Positions 23,967 to 32,260 of a stretch of DNA of 64,000 nucleotides are shown here, piece by piece; the stretch's first letter is position 1, and every line of letters begins with the position of its first letter. The notes beneath the pieces are model-generated. The model saw nothing but the letters and a program-made list of their open reading frames with translations, was not told the origin of the DNA and made no database searches. The translations under genes were made by a program, and so were the position numbers. The stretch comes from Clostridia bacterium (GTDB lineage Bacteria > Bacillota > Peptococcia > DRI-13 > UBA5745), in NCBI GenBank assembly GCA_018436095.1, contig JAHDMJ010000003.1, positions 93,518 through 157,517 on the forward strand, read 5' to 3'.

Positions 23967-24104
23967 TTATTTTGTCTTTTTGCTCTTTGGCTGCTGTTTT
24001 TTGGTTTGGCTTTGATTCATTTCATAGGTTTTGCTTTGGACGAATTCATCGGCAAACTCTTGACTGGACTGCTTGAAATTACCTTTTTTTATCTGATCTT
24101 TCAT
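23967..24104 (-). CDS. possible small Lys/Gln-rich protein
   Basis: 45 codons on the minus strand, MKDQIKKGNFKQSSQEFADE then FVQSKTYEMNQSQTKKQQ, ending KSKKTK. It is soluble and highly charged with plausible codon use. AGAAGGAGG lies upstream, but 14 nt from the ATG, which is long; a start closer to it would need a non-standard codon. A terminator follows at 23881-23919. No family recognised. The opposite strand encodes only a hydrophobic frame with no ribosome site. Confidence 0.4.
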   Translation of the reverse strand: MKDQIKKGNFKQSSQEFADEFVQSKTYEMNQSQTKKQQPKSKKTK

Positions 24105-24235
24105 GTAAGGAATCGCCGCCTCCTTCTGTAGTTTACTATAGTAGTGGCCAAAATTAGAATCTTTTATTCATAGCTTTTAAAATCGGGAAATGGTATAATT
24201 GGCAAGCAAACTTCTGTCTTGAAGGAGGGATAATT

Positions 24236-24916
24236 TTGGGACAGGAAGAGAAGAATTACCAGTGGCTTGAAGAAAAAGCCCTGATTGAGATGTGCGTTAA
24301 AAACGATATGAGGGCTTTTGAAGAATTGGTGCTGCGTTATGAGAAAAAAATCGTTGCGGCAGCATTCCGCTTGTGCGGTGAACGCCAGGAGGGAGAGGAT
24401 TTAGCCCAGGAGACTTTTTTAAGAGCTTGGCGGGCCCTGTCCGGTTATCGGGGTCAGGCTTCCTTCGGTACTTGGCTGATGGCCATATTGACCAATCTTT
24501 GGCGGGACAAGCTGAGAAAAAACCAGATACCTCAAGAATCTTTGGATGAGGCTTTCGAGAGTGAGGAAGGTACGCTGCAAAAGCAGTTTGCGGATCAAGA
24601 ACCCGGACCGGAGGTGCTGGCCGAAGCGGCAGAGACTGGCCAGGTATTGGGGCATCTGCTGCAAGAGCTAAAGCCGGAATATAAAGAAGCTTTAGTTTTA
24701 AGGGATGTTCAGGGATTCAGCTACGAAGAAGTGGCTGTGATTACCGGCAGCAATCTGGGAACGGTGAAATCCAGAATCAACCGGGCACGTACATTGATGA
24801 AAGAAAAGATATTGGATTTTCAGGAACAAAACCCGGGCTTTTTTCGTCTAAACCAGGCAAAGGAAGACAAAAATAAAGCCGGAAAGGCGAAAGGAGGTGT
24901 ACCCCATGAAGGATGA
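24236..24916 (+). CDS. ECF-type RNA polymerase sigma factor
   Basis: 226 residues with a TTG start 9 nt after GAAGGAGGG. Region 2 is MCVKNDMRAFEELVLRYEKKI through GEDLAQETFLRAWRALSGYRG (core binding and -10 recognition). Region 4 is ELKPEYKEALVLRDVQGFSYEEVAVITGSNLGTVKSRINRAR. A basic tail follows. It overlaps the next gene by 11 nt, as ECF sigma genes do with their anti-sigma factors. The pair probably answers an envelope signal. Confidence 0.93.
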   Translation: MGQEEKNYQWLEEKALIEMCVKNDMRAFEELVLRYEKKIVAAAFRLCGERQEGEDLAQETFLRAWRALSGYRGQASFGTWLMAILTNLWRDKLRKNQIPQESLDEAFESEEGTLQKQFADQEPGPEVLAEAAETGQVLGHLLQELKPEYKEALVLRDVQGFSYEEVAVITGSNLGTVKSRINRARTLMKEKILDFQEQNPGFFRLNQAKEDKNKAGKAKGGVPHEG

Positions 24917-26390
24917 GCAGAGGACTGCAAGAATTATGGATTGGTTGGAGGACCGGTTAAGCCCTGAAGAAATTCAAGCCTTTGATAGAGAAAGGGCAGC
25001 CGATGCAGATTTTGCTGAAGAATGCAGAATCATGACAGAGCTGATTGCCGGTCTCCATGATTTAGACAGCGATATAGAGCCTTCCGGGGATTTTCACCAA
25101 AGCCTGATGGCGAAGCTCTATCAAGAGCAAGACAGCCGGGAGGGTTATCCGGCGCAGGTTATCCCGGCAGATCCGGCAGCATCTATTAAGACGGAGACGG
25201 CTGGTTCCGGCAAAGAGGAGAGCTATGACTGGCGCAAAGGCCTTGACGCCGGTAAGGTTAAAGACAAAGAAAGACGGAGATCACTTAAGGACTTTTTTAA
25301 TTTCTTACGTTACCGGCCACTGGTGCCTTTGGTGGCCGCCTGCTCTTTGCTTTTGGTTGTGGTTTACGGCGGCGGCGGCTCCTTGCCCTTTGGTGCCAAA
25401 GAGGACGCCAGCCCCAGCCAGCCGTTTTACAACAGCAGCACTTCTTCGGACAATGGCGCTGGCGAAGCGGCGCCTATGGCCCCGAGGGCCGGACTTTTCG
25501 GTTCTGCCGGCGATATCGCCATGGAGAGCCGAAAAATGGCTGACAGTGCTGCGGCTCCCGAAATGATGCAGTATGAAGAGCAGGATGTTTCCTTTAGCCG
25601 CGGAGCCGGCAGCGCGGCCCGGGAAACAGGGGAGCTGGCGCAGAACCACTCAAGCCAAACAAATGCCCTGTCGGACAGCCCTATTGAGCAAAAGATTATC
25701 CGGACGGGAAATATAGACCTGGAAGTTGACCGTCACGACGAAACCATAGCCACCATCAAAAATACGGTCCTTTCTCTGGGCGGCTATGTCACCGGCCAAT
25801 CCAGCTACCTGATTGACGGCAGAGAGCGCAAGGCAGGCAATATTCAAGTTAAAGTTCCTTATGACCGTTATGATCAGTTAGTAGAGCAGGTCGGAGCTTT
25901 AGGGAAGGTGACAAACAGCAGTTCAAACGCTGTGGATGTGACCAGCCAATATGTGGATTTACAAGCCAGAATCCAGGTCTATGAGACAAAACAGGAGAGA
26001 CTGCTGTCCCTGCTCACCCAAAGCGGTGACTTGGCCACCATACTATCCATTGAAAACGAACTGGCCAATACCAATGCTGAGCTGGAATCGTTAAAAGGCC
26101 AAATGCGTTATTTGCTGGATCGTACGGACTATTCCACTTTGGATATTTCTCTGGTGGAAAAAATGCCGGAGGCCGTAGAGATCAAAACCACGGGCTTTGC
26201 CGGGTTTGTCCAGAAGCTGAAGGAGTCTTTCTTCTTAGGCGTAAACAGCTTGATTGGTGAAATCGGCAGCTTTGTTCTCTGGCTGGCTGAAAACCTGATT
26301 GGGATAATAATAGTATTAGTCCTTCTTTGGTTCTTCTGGATTAAGTTCTTGAGACGGCGCTGGAAAAGCCGGCATTCTCAGGGTGACTAA
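24906..26390 (+). CDS. putative anti-sigma factor with DUF4349 domain, membrane-anchored
   Basis: 494 residues. The start at 24906 has AAGGAGGTG ideally placed; the GTG at 24897 is inside that site. The N-terminal ~80 residues (RIMDWLEDRLSPEEIQAFDRER) look like an anti-sigma domain without a zinc motif. A membrane segment is near 133-155 (PLVPLVAACSLLLVVVYGGGG), then a low-complexity Ser/Ala linker. From about 264 comes a DUF4349 domain (IIRTGNIDLEVDRHDETIATI, YVDLQARIQVYETKQERL, coiled coil) and a C-terminal segment (NLIGIIIVLVLLWFFW). Extracytoplasmic coiled-coil sensing controlling the ECF factor is the likely role. Confidence 0.8.
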   Translation: MKDEQRTARIMDWLEDRLSPEEIQAFDRERAADADFAEECRIMTELIAGLHDLDSDIEPSGDFHQSLMAKLYQEQDSREGYPAQVIPADPAASIKTETAGSGKEESYDWRKGLDAGKVKDKERRRSLKDFFNFLRYRPLVPLVAACSLLLVVVYGGGGSLPFGAKEDASPSQPFYNSSTSSDNGAGEAAPMAPRAGLFGSAGDIAMESRKMADSAAAPEMMQYEEQDVSFSRGAGSAARETGELAQNHSSQTNALSDSPIEQKIIRTGNIDLEVDRHDETIATIKNTVLSLGGYVTGQSSYLIDGRERKAGNIQVKVPYDRYDQLVEQVGALGKVTNSSSNAVDVTSQYVDLQARIQVYETKQERLLSLLTQSGDLATILSIENELANTNAELESLKGQMRYLLDRTDYSTLDISLVEKMPEAVEIKTTGFAGFVQKLKESFFLGVNSLIGEIGSFVLWLAENLIGIIIVLVLLWFFWIKFLRRRWKSRHSQGD

Positions 26391-26433
26391 AGTAAAAATC
26401 CGCAGTGACTAAAATTAAGCAGATGCAGGTAAG

Positions 26434-26466
26434 ACCCGGGAGTTGTTTTGGGCTCCCGGGTTTTTG
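26434..26466 (+). terminator. terminator of the ECF sigma operon
   Basis: ACCCGGGAG (26434-26442) and CTCCCGGGT (26453-26461) with a G/T-rich loop, followed by TTTTTG. It lies 44 nt after the DUF4349 gene stop. Confidence 0.85.
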
Positions 26467-26522
26467 TTTTGCTGATGGGATATCAAGTATTATAAGGAAT
26501 CAAGAACTGACGGGTGGCACAA

Positions 26523-27025
26523 CTCGAGGACACTGAAGAAGCCGCTTCCCATCCAGTCGCGTGTACAAAATTTGAGGTTTTTAGTGGCCACCTCCTTTGA
26601 GACAGGGGCCAATAAACATAAAGCCTCAAATTTTGTACATTTCAGCCGCTAAGGGGTTACTGCCCCCACGACAGTCAGCTTGCTCTGACTTTTTCAGTGC
26701 CCTCGGTTTGTTGACCTGACATCCGCGCCCTTAGTCCGTACGGATAGGCATAGCGGAAATGTGCAAAATTTCAAGTTTGTAGGCTCCGGAAAAGCGGAAA
26801 TGTGCAAAATTGCAGGTTTGTCCCGTGTTCGGATAAAGCGTTAATGGACTTGAAAATGCTTTTTGACTGTATCTAGTGTTGAAGTCGGAATAGGTCACCT
26901 ATTTTAAAGCAGGCAACGGACAACAAACTTGCACTTTTGCTCAAAATGACCGGCCAACAGTCACAAACCTGCAATTTTGCACAAAAGGCAGAGAAAATCT
27001 TTACAAACTTGCACTTTTGCTCAAA
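26523..27025. repeat. dispersed TGCA-core repeat family, block IV (7 units, inverted-pair module)
   Basis: Fills most of the 734-nt gap 26391-27124. TGTACAAAATTTGAGG (26562-26577) and CCTCAAATTTTGTACA (26624-26639) are perfect 16-bp inverted arms. Their outward flanks are also related: 26523-26555 is a diverged inverted copy of 19144-19178, and the 18-mer GACTTTTTCAGTGCCCTC is at 26687-26704. Inverted units are at 26760-26780 and 26801-26821, both preceded by AGCGGAAA. Direct units are at 26923-26945, 26963-26985 (ACAAACCTGCAATTTTGCAC) and 27003-27025. 26861-26920 resembles 18977-19060. Confidence 0.85.
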
Positions 27026-27124
27026 GCTACCCGGCAGCGACCAAACCCTTTTATTTGACAAATAATCATAAAACGATACAATAGTTCTGCCGCTATTAAA
27101 CAAACAAGGGAGAAGCTAAGTAAA

Positions 27125-28546
27125 ATGGCCGAAGCAATCGAACAAATCAAAATAAAGAGATTAAGTGTAGACAAAAATCAAAACGAATTTGCCGACACTC
27201 CCATAAATAAGCTGCTTTTTCGCTTTGCCGTACCAAGCATCATTTCTCTGCTGGTCAATTCTTTATATAATATTGTGGATCAGATTTTTATCGGCTGGGG
27301 AGTGGGATACTACGGCAATGCCGCCACCAACGTGTCTTTTCCTTTAGTTACGCTATGCCTGGCTTTGGGACTATGGATCGGCAACGGTACTGCCGCCGTA
27401 TTCAGCCTGAAGCTGGGGGCGGGGCAAAAGGAGGAGGCGGCGGTAACGGTAGGCAACAATACTGTGCTGTCTATCATTACGGGTATTAGCGTATTGATTG
27501 TGGGAGCTGTGTTTTTGGAGCCCTTGCTGCGGCTTTTTGGGGCCACCGACCAGGTGCTGCCCTATGCCAAAACTTACGCCGGCATTTGTCTTTTAGGCAT
27601 GCCTTTCGTCGTTGCTTCTTTGAGTATCGAAAATGTGATCAGGGCCGACGGCAGCCCCCGTTTTGCTATGGTGGCTACTTTATCCGGGGCTGTGATCAAT
27701 ACGATCTTAGATCCGATTTTCATTTTTGTTTTTGACTGGGGTGTGGCGGGAGCGGCTTATGCCACCGTTATCGGCCAGGCAGTGGCCTGCTTATTATTCT
27801 TATCGTACTTGCCCAAATTCAAATTGATTAAGTACAGCGTAAAGCATTGGCGGCTGCGCAGAAGCGTTTGCCACAATATTTATAGTATGGGGGCGGCCAG
27901 CTTCCTGACCCAAAGCTCTTTTTTGCTTTTGCAGATTGTGATGAACAATACCCTGGGCCGTTATGGCGCCTTATCTCCTTATGGCGAGGTTATACCCTTG
28001 GCCTGTATGGGTATCGTAATGAAGGTCAACCAGATCATGATCGCCTTCGTAATTGGTATCTCGATCGGCGTTCAGCCCATTATAGGCTACAACTACGGAG
28101 CGAAGGCCTATGGCCGGGTCAGAGAAGCTTACCGTTTGGCGGTAATTGCCTCCAGTGGAATAAGCATTATCGGCTTTCTGGTGTTTCAACTTTTTCCCGT
28201 GGCCATTATCAACATTTTTGGCCAGGAAAACCAGTATTATGTGGACTTTGCCGTGAAATGCTTCCGCATATATTTGATGCTGATCTTTACGGTGGGCTTC
28301 CAAATCATTTCCGCCAACTTTTTTCAGTCGGTGGGTAAGCCTTTAAAAGCCGCTACTCTGACTTTATCCAGGCAAGTGCTTTTTTTAATTCCTCTTATTT
28401 ATTTGTTTGCAGGACTTTTTGGCCTGGAGGGAGTGCTTTATGCCGGACCGGCCGCCGATTTGATGGCGGCTGTGGTGACTGCCGTATTTATTTTTAAAGA
28501 ATTACACAGGATGAAGCCGGATGAAGGAAATTTGAAAACGATATAA
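27125..28546 (+). CDS. MATE family efflux transporter
   Basis: 473 residues, about 12 membrane segments in two related halves. The first half has NKLLFRFAVPSIISLLVNSLYNIVDQIFIGWGVG and ATNVSFPLVTLCLALGLWIGNGTAA; the second has IYSMGAASFLTQSSFLLLQIVMNN and GISIGVQPIIGYNYGAKAYGRV. MATE proteins expel cationic drugs or metabolites using Na+ or H+. The ATG follows GGGAGAAGC. It is monocistronic, between repeat block IV and hairpins before polA; no local regulator identified. Confidence 0.92.
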   Translation: MAEAIEQIKIKRLSVDKNQNEFADTPINKLLFRFAVPSIISLLVNSLYNIVDQIFIGWGVGYYGNAATNVSFPLVTLCLALGLWIGNGTAAVFSLKLGAGQKEEAAVTVGNNTVLSIITGISVLIVGAVFLEPLLRLFGATDQVLPYAKTYAGICLLGMPFVVASLSIENVIRADGSPRFAMVATLSGAVINTILDPIFIFVFDWGVAGAAYATVIGQAVACLLFLSYLPKFKLIKYSVKHWRLRRSVCHNIYSMGAASFLTQSSFLLLQIVMNNTLGRYGALSPYGEVIPLACMGIVMKVNQIMIAFVIGISIGVQPIIGYNYGAKAYGRVREAYRLAVIASSGISIIGFLVFQLFPVAIINIFGQENQYYVDFAVKCFRIYLMLIFTVGFQIISANFFQSVGKPLKAATLTLSRQVLFLIPLIYLFAGLFGLEGVLYAGPAADLMAAVVTAVFIFKELHRMKPDEGNLKTI

Positions 28547-28550
28547 AAAT

Positions 28551-28673
28551 AACGAGGCGTCTGCGGCGCGTACTATGCCTTTGCGCTTTGCGTTCATCAG
28601 ATAGCCCCGCCTCGTTAAAACGCCCGGAGGCAAGAAAATTTTTCCGCAGTCGAAAATTTTCTGCTGAGGCGTT
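28551..28673. other. two nested stem-loops between the MATE gene and polA
   Basis: AACGAGGCG (28551-28559) pairs with CGCCTCGTT (28608-28616). Then AACGCC (28619-28624) pairs with GGCGTT (28668-28673), enclosing GAAAATTTT (28634-28642) with AAAATTTTC (28653-28661). Neither is followed by a T-run. They may slow read-through from the MATE gene or shape the polA leader. Confidence 0.5.
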
Positions 28674-28721
28674 ATAATAAAATCAGATAGTCAAAATGCC
28701 TTGGCAGAAGGGAACGCAAAT

Positions 28722-31664
28722 ATGGTTAAATTGATGTTGATTGACGGCAATAGTCTGGCGAACCGGGCCTTTTATGCCGTCCCTCCCCTGACGAACCGGG
28801 AGGGCTTCACCACTAATGCAATTTACGGGTTTTTAAATATGCTGAGCCGGGTTCGCAAGGAAGAAAAACCGGATTATCTGGCGGTAGCTTTTGATGCGGG
28901 CAAAGTTGTCTTTCGCCATCAAATGTATGAAAACTATAAAGGCAGCCGCAAAGCTACGCCGGATGAGCTGAAGGCTCAATTTCCGGTGCTGAGAGAAGTG
29001 CTGACGGCTATAGGTGTGCCATGGCTGGAGCTGGAAGGCTATGAAGCCGATGACCTGATCGGCACTTTGGCGGCTATGGGCAGCGCCCAAGGCATGAGCG
29101 TCAGCATCATTACCGGCGACAGAGATTGTTTTCAGCTCATCGACGATCATGTTTCCGTTTTGTTTACCCGCAAAGGCATTTCTGAGCTGGAGCTGTTTGA
29201 TGCAGACCATCTGCAGGAGGTTTACGGACTCAAACCCTGGCAGATTGTGGAGCTTAAAGGCTTAATGGGCGACAGCTCCGATGATATCCCCGGTATTCCG
29301 GGAGTAGGCGAGAAGACGGCGTTGAAGCTGTTAAACGAACATGAAAGTGTCGAAGGCGTGCTGGCTGCTGCCGGCGATTATGCCGGCAAAAAGCTGGGCG
29401 AAAAATTAGTTGAACATGGGGAATTGGCCCGTCTCAGCAGAGAATTGGCCAAAATCGACAGCCAGGTTCCATTGGATATATCCCTGGAATCTCTTTTGCC
29501 CAAAGAAGGGGATAGGGAGGAAAAAATCCGCTTATTCCGGGAGCTGGAGTTTAAAGGAATGCTGGCGGAGGCGCTGAAAGAAGCTGGAGGTGAGCCGGGA
29601 AGCCTCTCCGGCCAAAAGGCTGCAAATACAGAAGGACGAAAGGCCGGGGCTGGGAAGCAAGGAGCTGGCCAGTCTAATGACCCTGGCAAGGGGCAGCTAG
29701 GCATGTTTGAGGGGGCACTTGCAGCAGATACAGACCGCTGCGGAGCCGCCGCCACCGGGCGGCCTGTTCCCCGTCCATTGGCTTCCGCTGCGGAGCTCCG
29801 GGATTATTTGGCGCCGTTGCAGGCAGGGGGCCGCTTGTACATCCTGCCGGTTACCAAGGGACAAAGTTGGCGTTCCTTTGACTGGCAGGGCCTGGGTTTG
29901 ATGAGGGAAGGACAGGAGCCTGTCTGGCTGGAGGAGTCTGCGGCTGTTGCTGGCAGCGATGCCGGAGCTGGCGGCAATGCCGATACCGGAGCAGGCGTAC
30001 CTGCCGAAAAGGCCGCTGCCGATGTGGTGTGCTCCGGGGCTGGTGCCGCCGGCGCCGTTGACGCTGGCGCCGCCGCTGCAGAGGCTGCTTTCGGACCGGC
30101 GGCAGCTTTGCCTATCTTGCAAGCCTGCCTGGAAGCTTCGCAGGTAACGAAAATTTTTATTGACGCCAAGCAGGCATATCTATATTTTCGGGCTGCCGGC
30201 AGCCTGCTGCAAGGGCCTTACGAAGATCTGCATTTGATGAGTTATTTGCTGAACCCCGCCAATCCCTGGCAAATGCTGGCGGGGCTGGAGGAATTGGAGC
30301 CGGCCCAGTTGGTTCGCAGCGGCAAGGAAGCTGCCAAGCTGGGCTACAGCCTTTGGACATTGTCTAAGGCCGCCGGCTTTTTAGAGGCTATGGAAGAGCT
30401 GGCTGGCGGGCTGCGGTCAAAGCTTGAAGGCAATAACCTCTGGCAGCTTTATAAAGACGCGGAAGAGCCTTTGGCTTTGATTCTGGGAGAGATGGAATGG
30501 CAGGGAATCTGCCTGGACAGTGAGGTTTTGCGGGAACAAGGCCTGGGGCTGAAAGAAAAAATTGCCGCCACGGAAGAGGAAATCCACCAAATGGCGGGGG
30601 TGCGGTTTAATATTAATTCTCCTAAGCAGTTGGGAGAAGTGCTCTTCGAGAAAATGGGCTTATCCCGGGGCAAAAAGACGAAAACCGGTTATTCCACCGA
30701 TGCTGAGACCTTGGAATATCTGGCGGCAGAGCATGAGATTGCCCGCAAGATATTGGAATACCGCCAGTACACCAAGCTGCAAAGCACTTACATCGAAGGC
30801 TTAATGGCTATTGCCGATCCGCTGACGGGCAAAATTCATACTTCGTTAAATCAAACGATTACCGTGACAGGCCGTCTTTCCAGCACCGAACCTAATTTAC
30901 AGAATATCCCCATCCGCATGGAGGAAGGCCGCCAAATCCGGCGGGCTTTCGTACCTTCCCCAGGCTGCTGTCTGCTTTCCGGCGATTATTCCCAGATCGA
31001 GCTGCGGGTTTTGGCTCATTTTTGCGGTGACGAAGCTTTGCAGCAGGCCTTTCGCCAAGGCCAGGACATCCACCGCAGTACGGCTGCCGAGGTTTTTGGC
31101 GTAGACCCAGAAGCGGTGACGCCGGCTTTGCGCCGGGCAGCCAAAGCCGTAAACTTCGGCCTGATCTACGGGATCAGTGATTTTGGCTTGGCCCAGGATC
31201 TGGGCATTGCCAGAGGCGAAGCCAAAGCCTATATGGACCGGTATTTCAGCCGTTATCCCGGCGTAAAGCGCTATTTTGACCATTTGCTGCTGGAAGCGGC
31301 GGAAAAAGGCTATGTAGAAACCATGTTCCACCGCCGCCGCTACTTGCCGGAATTAAAAAGCGCCAACTTCCATACCCGCAGCTTCGGCCAGCGGGCGGCC
31401 ATGAACGCTCCCCTTCAGGGTACGGCGGCAGATATCATGAAACTGGCCATGATCGGCGTCAAGAAGCTGCTGGAGCAGGAAGGCCTGGGGCAGGTAATGG
31501 TGCTGCAGGTTCACGACGAATTGCTTTTTGATATGCCCAGAGAAAAAGCTTTGGAATTAAAAGATAAAATCCGTAATATCATGGAAAATGTAGTGGTCTT
31601 AGAGGTGCCTTTGCAGGTTGACATGAAAATGGGCGAAGATTGGTATGCTATGGAGGCCTTTTAA
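28722..31664 (+). CDS. polA: DNA polymerase I
   Basis: 980 residues; ATG at 28722 after AAGGGA (a TTG frame start at 28701 lacks a site). Residues 1-290 are the 5'-3' exonuclease (MLIDGNSLANRAFYAVPPLT, GYEADDLIGTLA, GDSSDDIPGIPGVGEKTALK). The middle (about 290-560) has lost the 3'-5' exonuclease acidic residues and contains Ala/Gly-rich low-complexity stretches (about 300-330 and 406-466, e.g. DAGAGGNADTGAGVPAEKAA). The polymerase domain has motif A DYSQIELRVLAHF (~755), motif B RRAAKAVNFGLIYG (~805) and motif C QVHDELLFD (~928). It fills repair and Okazaki gaps, probably without proofreading. The coaE start overlaps the stop by 1 nt. Confidence 0.97.
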   Translation: MVKLMLIDGNSLANRAFYAVPPLTNREGFTTNAIYGFLNMLSRVRKEEKPDYLAVAFDAGKVVFRHQMYENYKGSRKATPDELKAQFPVLREVLTAIGVPWLELEGYEADDLIGTLAAMGSAQGMSVSIITGDRDCFQLIDDHVSVLFTRKGISELELFDADHLQEVYGLKPWQIVELKGLMGDSSDDIPGIPGVGEKTALKLLNEHESVEGVLAAAGDYAGKKLGEKLVEHGELARLSRELAKIDSQVPLDISLESLLPKEGDREEKIRLFRELEFKGMLAEALKEAGGEPGSLSGQKAANTEGRKAGAGKQGAGQSNDPGKGQLGMFEGALAADTDRCGAAATGRPVPRPLASAAELRDYLAPLQAGGRLYILPVTKGQSWRSFDWQGLGLMREGQEPVWLEESAAVAGSDAGAGGNADTGAGVPAEKAAADVVCSGAGAAGAVDAGAAAAEAAFGPAAALPILQACLEASQVTKIFIDAKQAYLYFRAAGSLLQGPYEDLHLMSYLLNPANPWQMLAGLEELEPAQLVRSGKEAAKLGYSLWTLSKAAGFLEAMEELAGGLRSKLEGNNLWQLYKDAEEPLALILGEMEWQGICLDSEVLREQGLGLKEKIAATEEEIHQMAGVRFNINSPKQLGEVLFEKMGLSRGKKTKTGYSTDAETLEYLAAEHEIARKILEYRQYTKLQSTYIEGLMAIADPLTGKIHTSLNQTITVTGRLSSTEPNLQNIPIRMEEGRQIRRAFVPSPGCCLLSGDYSQIELRVLAHFCGDEALQQAFRQGQDIHRSTAAEVFGVDPEAVTPALRRAAKAVNFGLIYGISDFGLAQDLGIARGEAKAYMDRYFSRYPGVKRYFDHLLLEAAEKGYVETMFHRRRYLPELKSANFHTRSFGQRAAMNAPLQGTAADIMKLAMIGVKKLLEQEGLGQVMVLQVHDELLFDMPREKALELKDKIRNIMENVVVLEVPLQVDMKMGEDWYAMEAF

Positions 31665-32260
31665 TGAAAGTCATCGGTCTCACCGGCGGTATTGCCACGG
31701 GCAAAACCACAATTACGGATTACCTCCTGAGCCTGGGCGCCGCCGTCATCGACGCCGATAGTATTTCCCGGCGGCTGACGGAGCCGGGCAATGCCGCTCT
31801 TTTAGAAATAGGGGCTGTTTTTGGCAAGGAATACTTAGATGAGCAGGGCTCCCTAAAGCGCAAGGAGCTGGGCCGGCTGATTTTTAGCGATGAGGCCAGC
31901 CGTTTAAAACTCAATCAGATTTTACATCCTAAAATTGCCGACGGAATCAGGGAGGAATTGGCCCGGTACCAAAGGGCCGGTCATGCTGCAGTAGTGCTTT
32001 CAGCTCCCCTTCTATTTGAGGCAGGGCTGGACGCTCTGACGGATGAGGTCTGGTTGGTAGCTTTAGCGCGTTCGGAACAGATTAGGCGGTTAATGGCCAG
32101 AGACGGCATCAGTGAAGAAGAAGCCAAGAAGCGTTTAAATGCGCAAAGCAGTTTACAGGATAAGCTGGCCAAAGCCCACCGGATTATTGATAATAACGGC
32201 AGCTCCGCAAAGGCTAGAGAAACGGTGAGAAAATTTTGGGAGGAGATCAGTGGCCAATAA
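31664..32260 (+). CDS. coaE: dephospho-CoA kinase
   Basis: 198 residues. MKVIGLTGGIATGKTTITDYL is the P-loop, VIDADSISRRLTEPGNAAL the dephospho-CoA-binding region, and SAPLLFEAGLDALTDEVWLV and ARDGISEEEAKKRLNAQ complete the CoaE signature. It phosphorylates dephospho-CoA to coenzyme A, the last step of CoA synthesis. ATG overlaps the polA stop (TAATG), and its own end overlaps the transglycosylase start by 11 nt; polA-coaE-slt is a common Firmicute arrangement. Confidence 0.96.
   Translation: MKVIGLTGGIATGKTTITDYLLSLGAAVIDADSISRRLTEPGNAALLEIGAVFGKEYLDEQGSLKRKELGRLIFSDEASRLKLNQILHPKIADGIREELARYQRAGHAAVVLSAPLLFEAGLDALTDEVWLVALARSEQIRRLMARDGISEEEAKKRLNAQSSLQDKLAKAHRIIDNNGSSAKARETVRKFWEEISGQ

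Noticed and set aside
26760..27025. Possible CRISPR array (recurring ~21-nt units)
   Set aside because: Units lie in both orientations, spacers vary widely (about 17 to over 100 nt), units are degenerate, and no cas genes are present.
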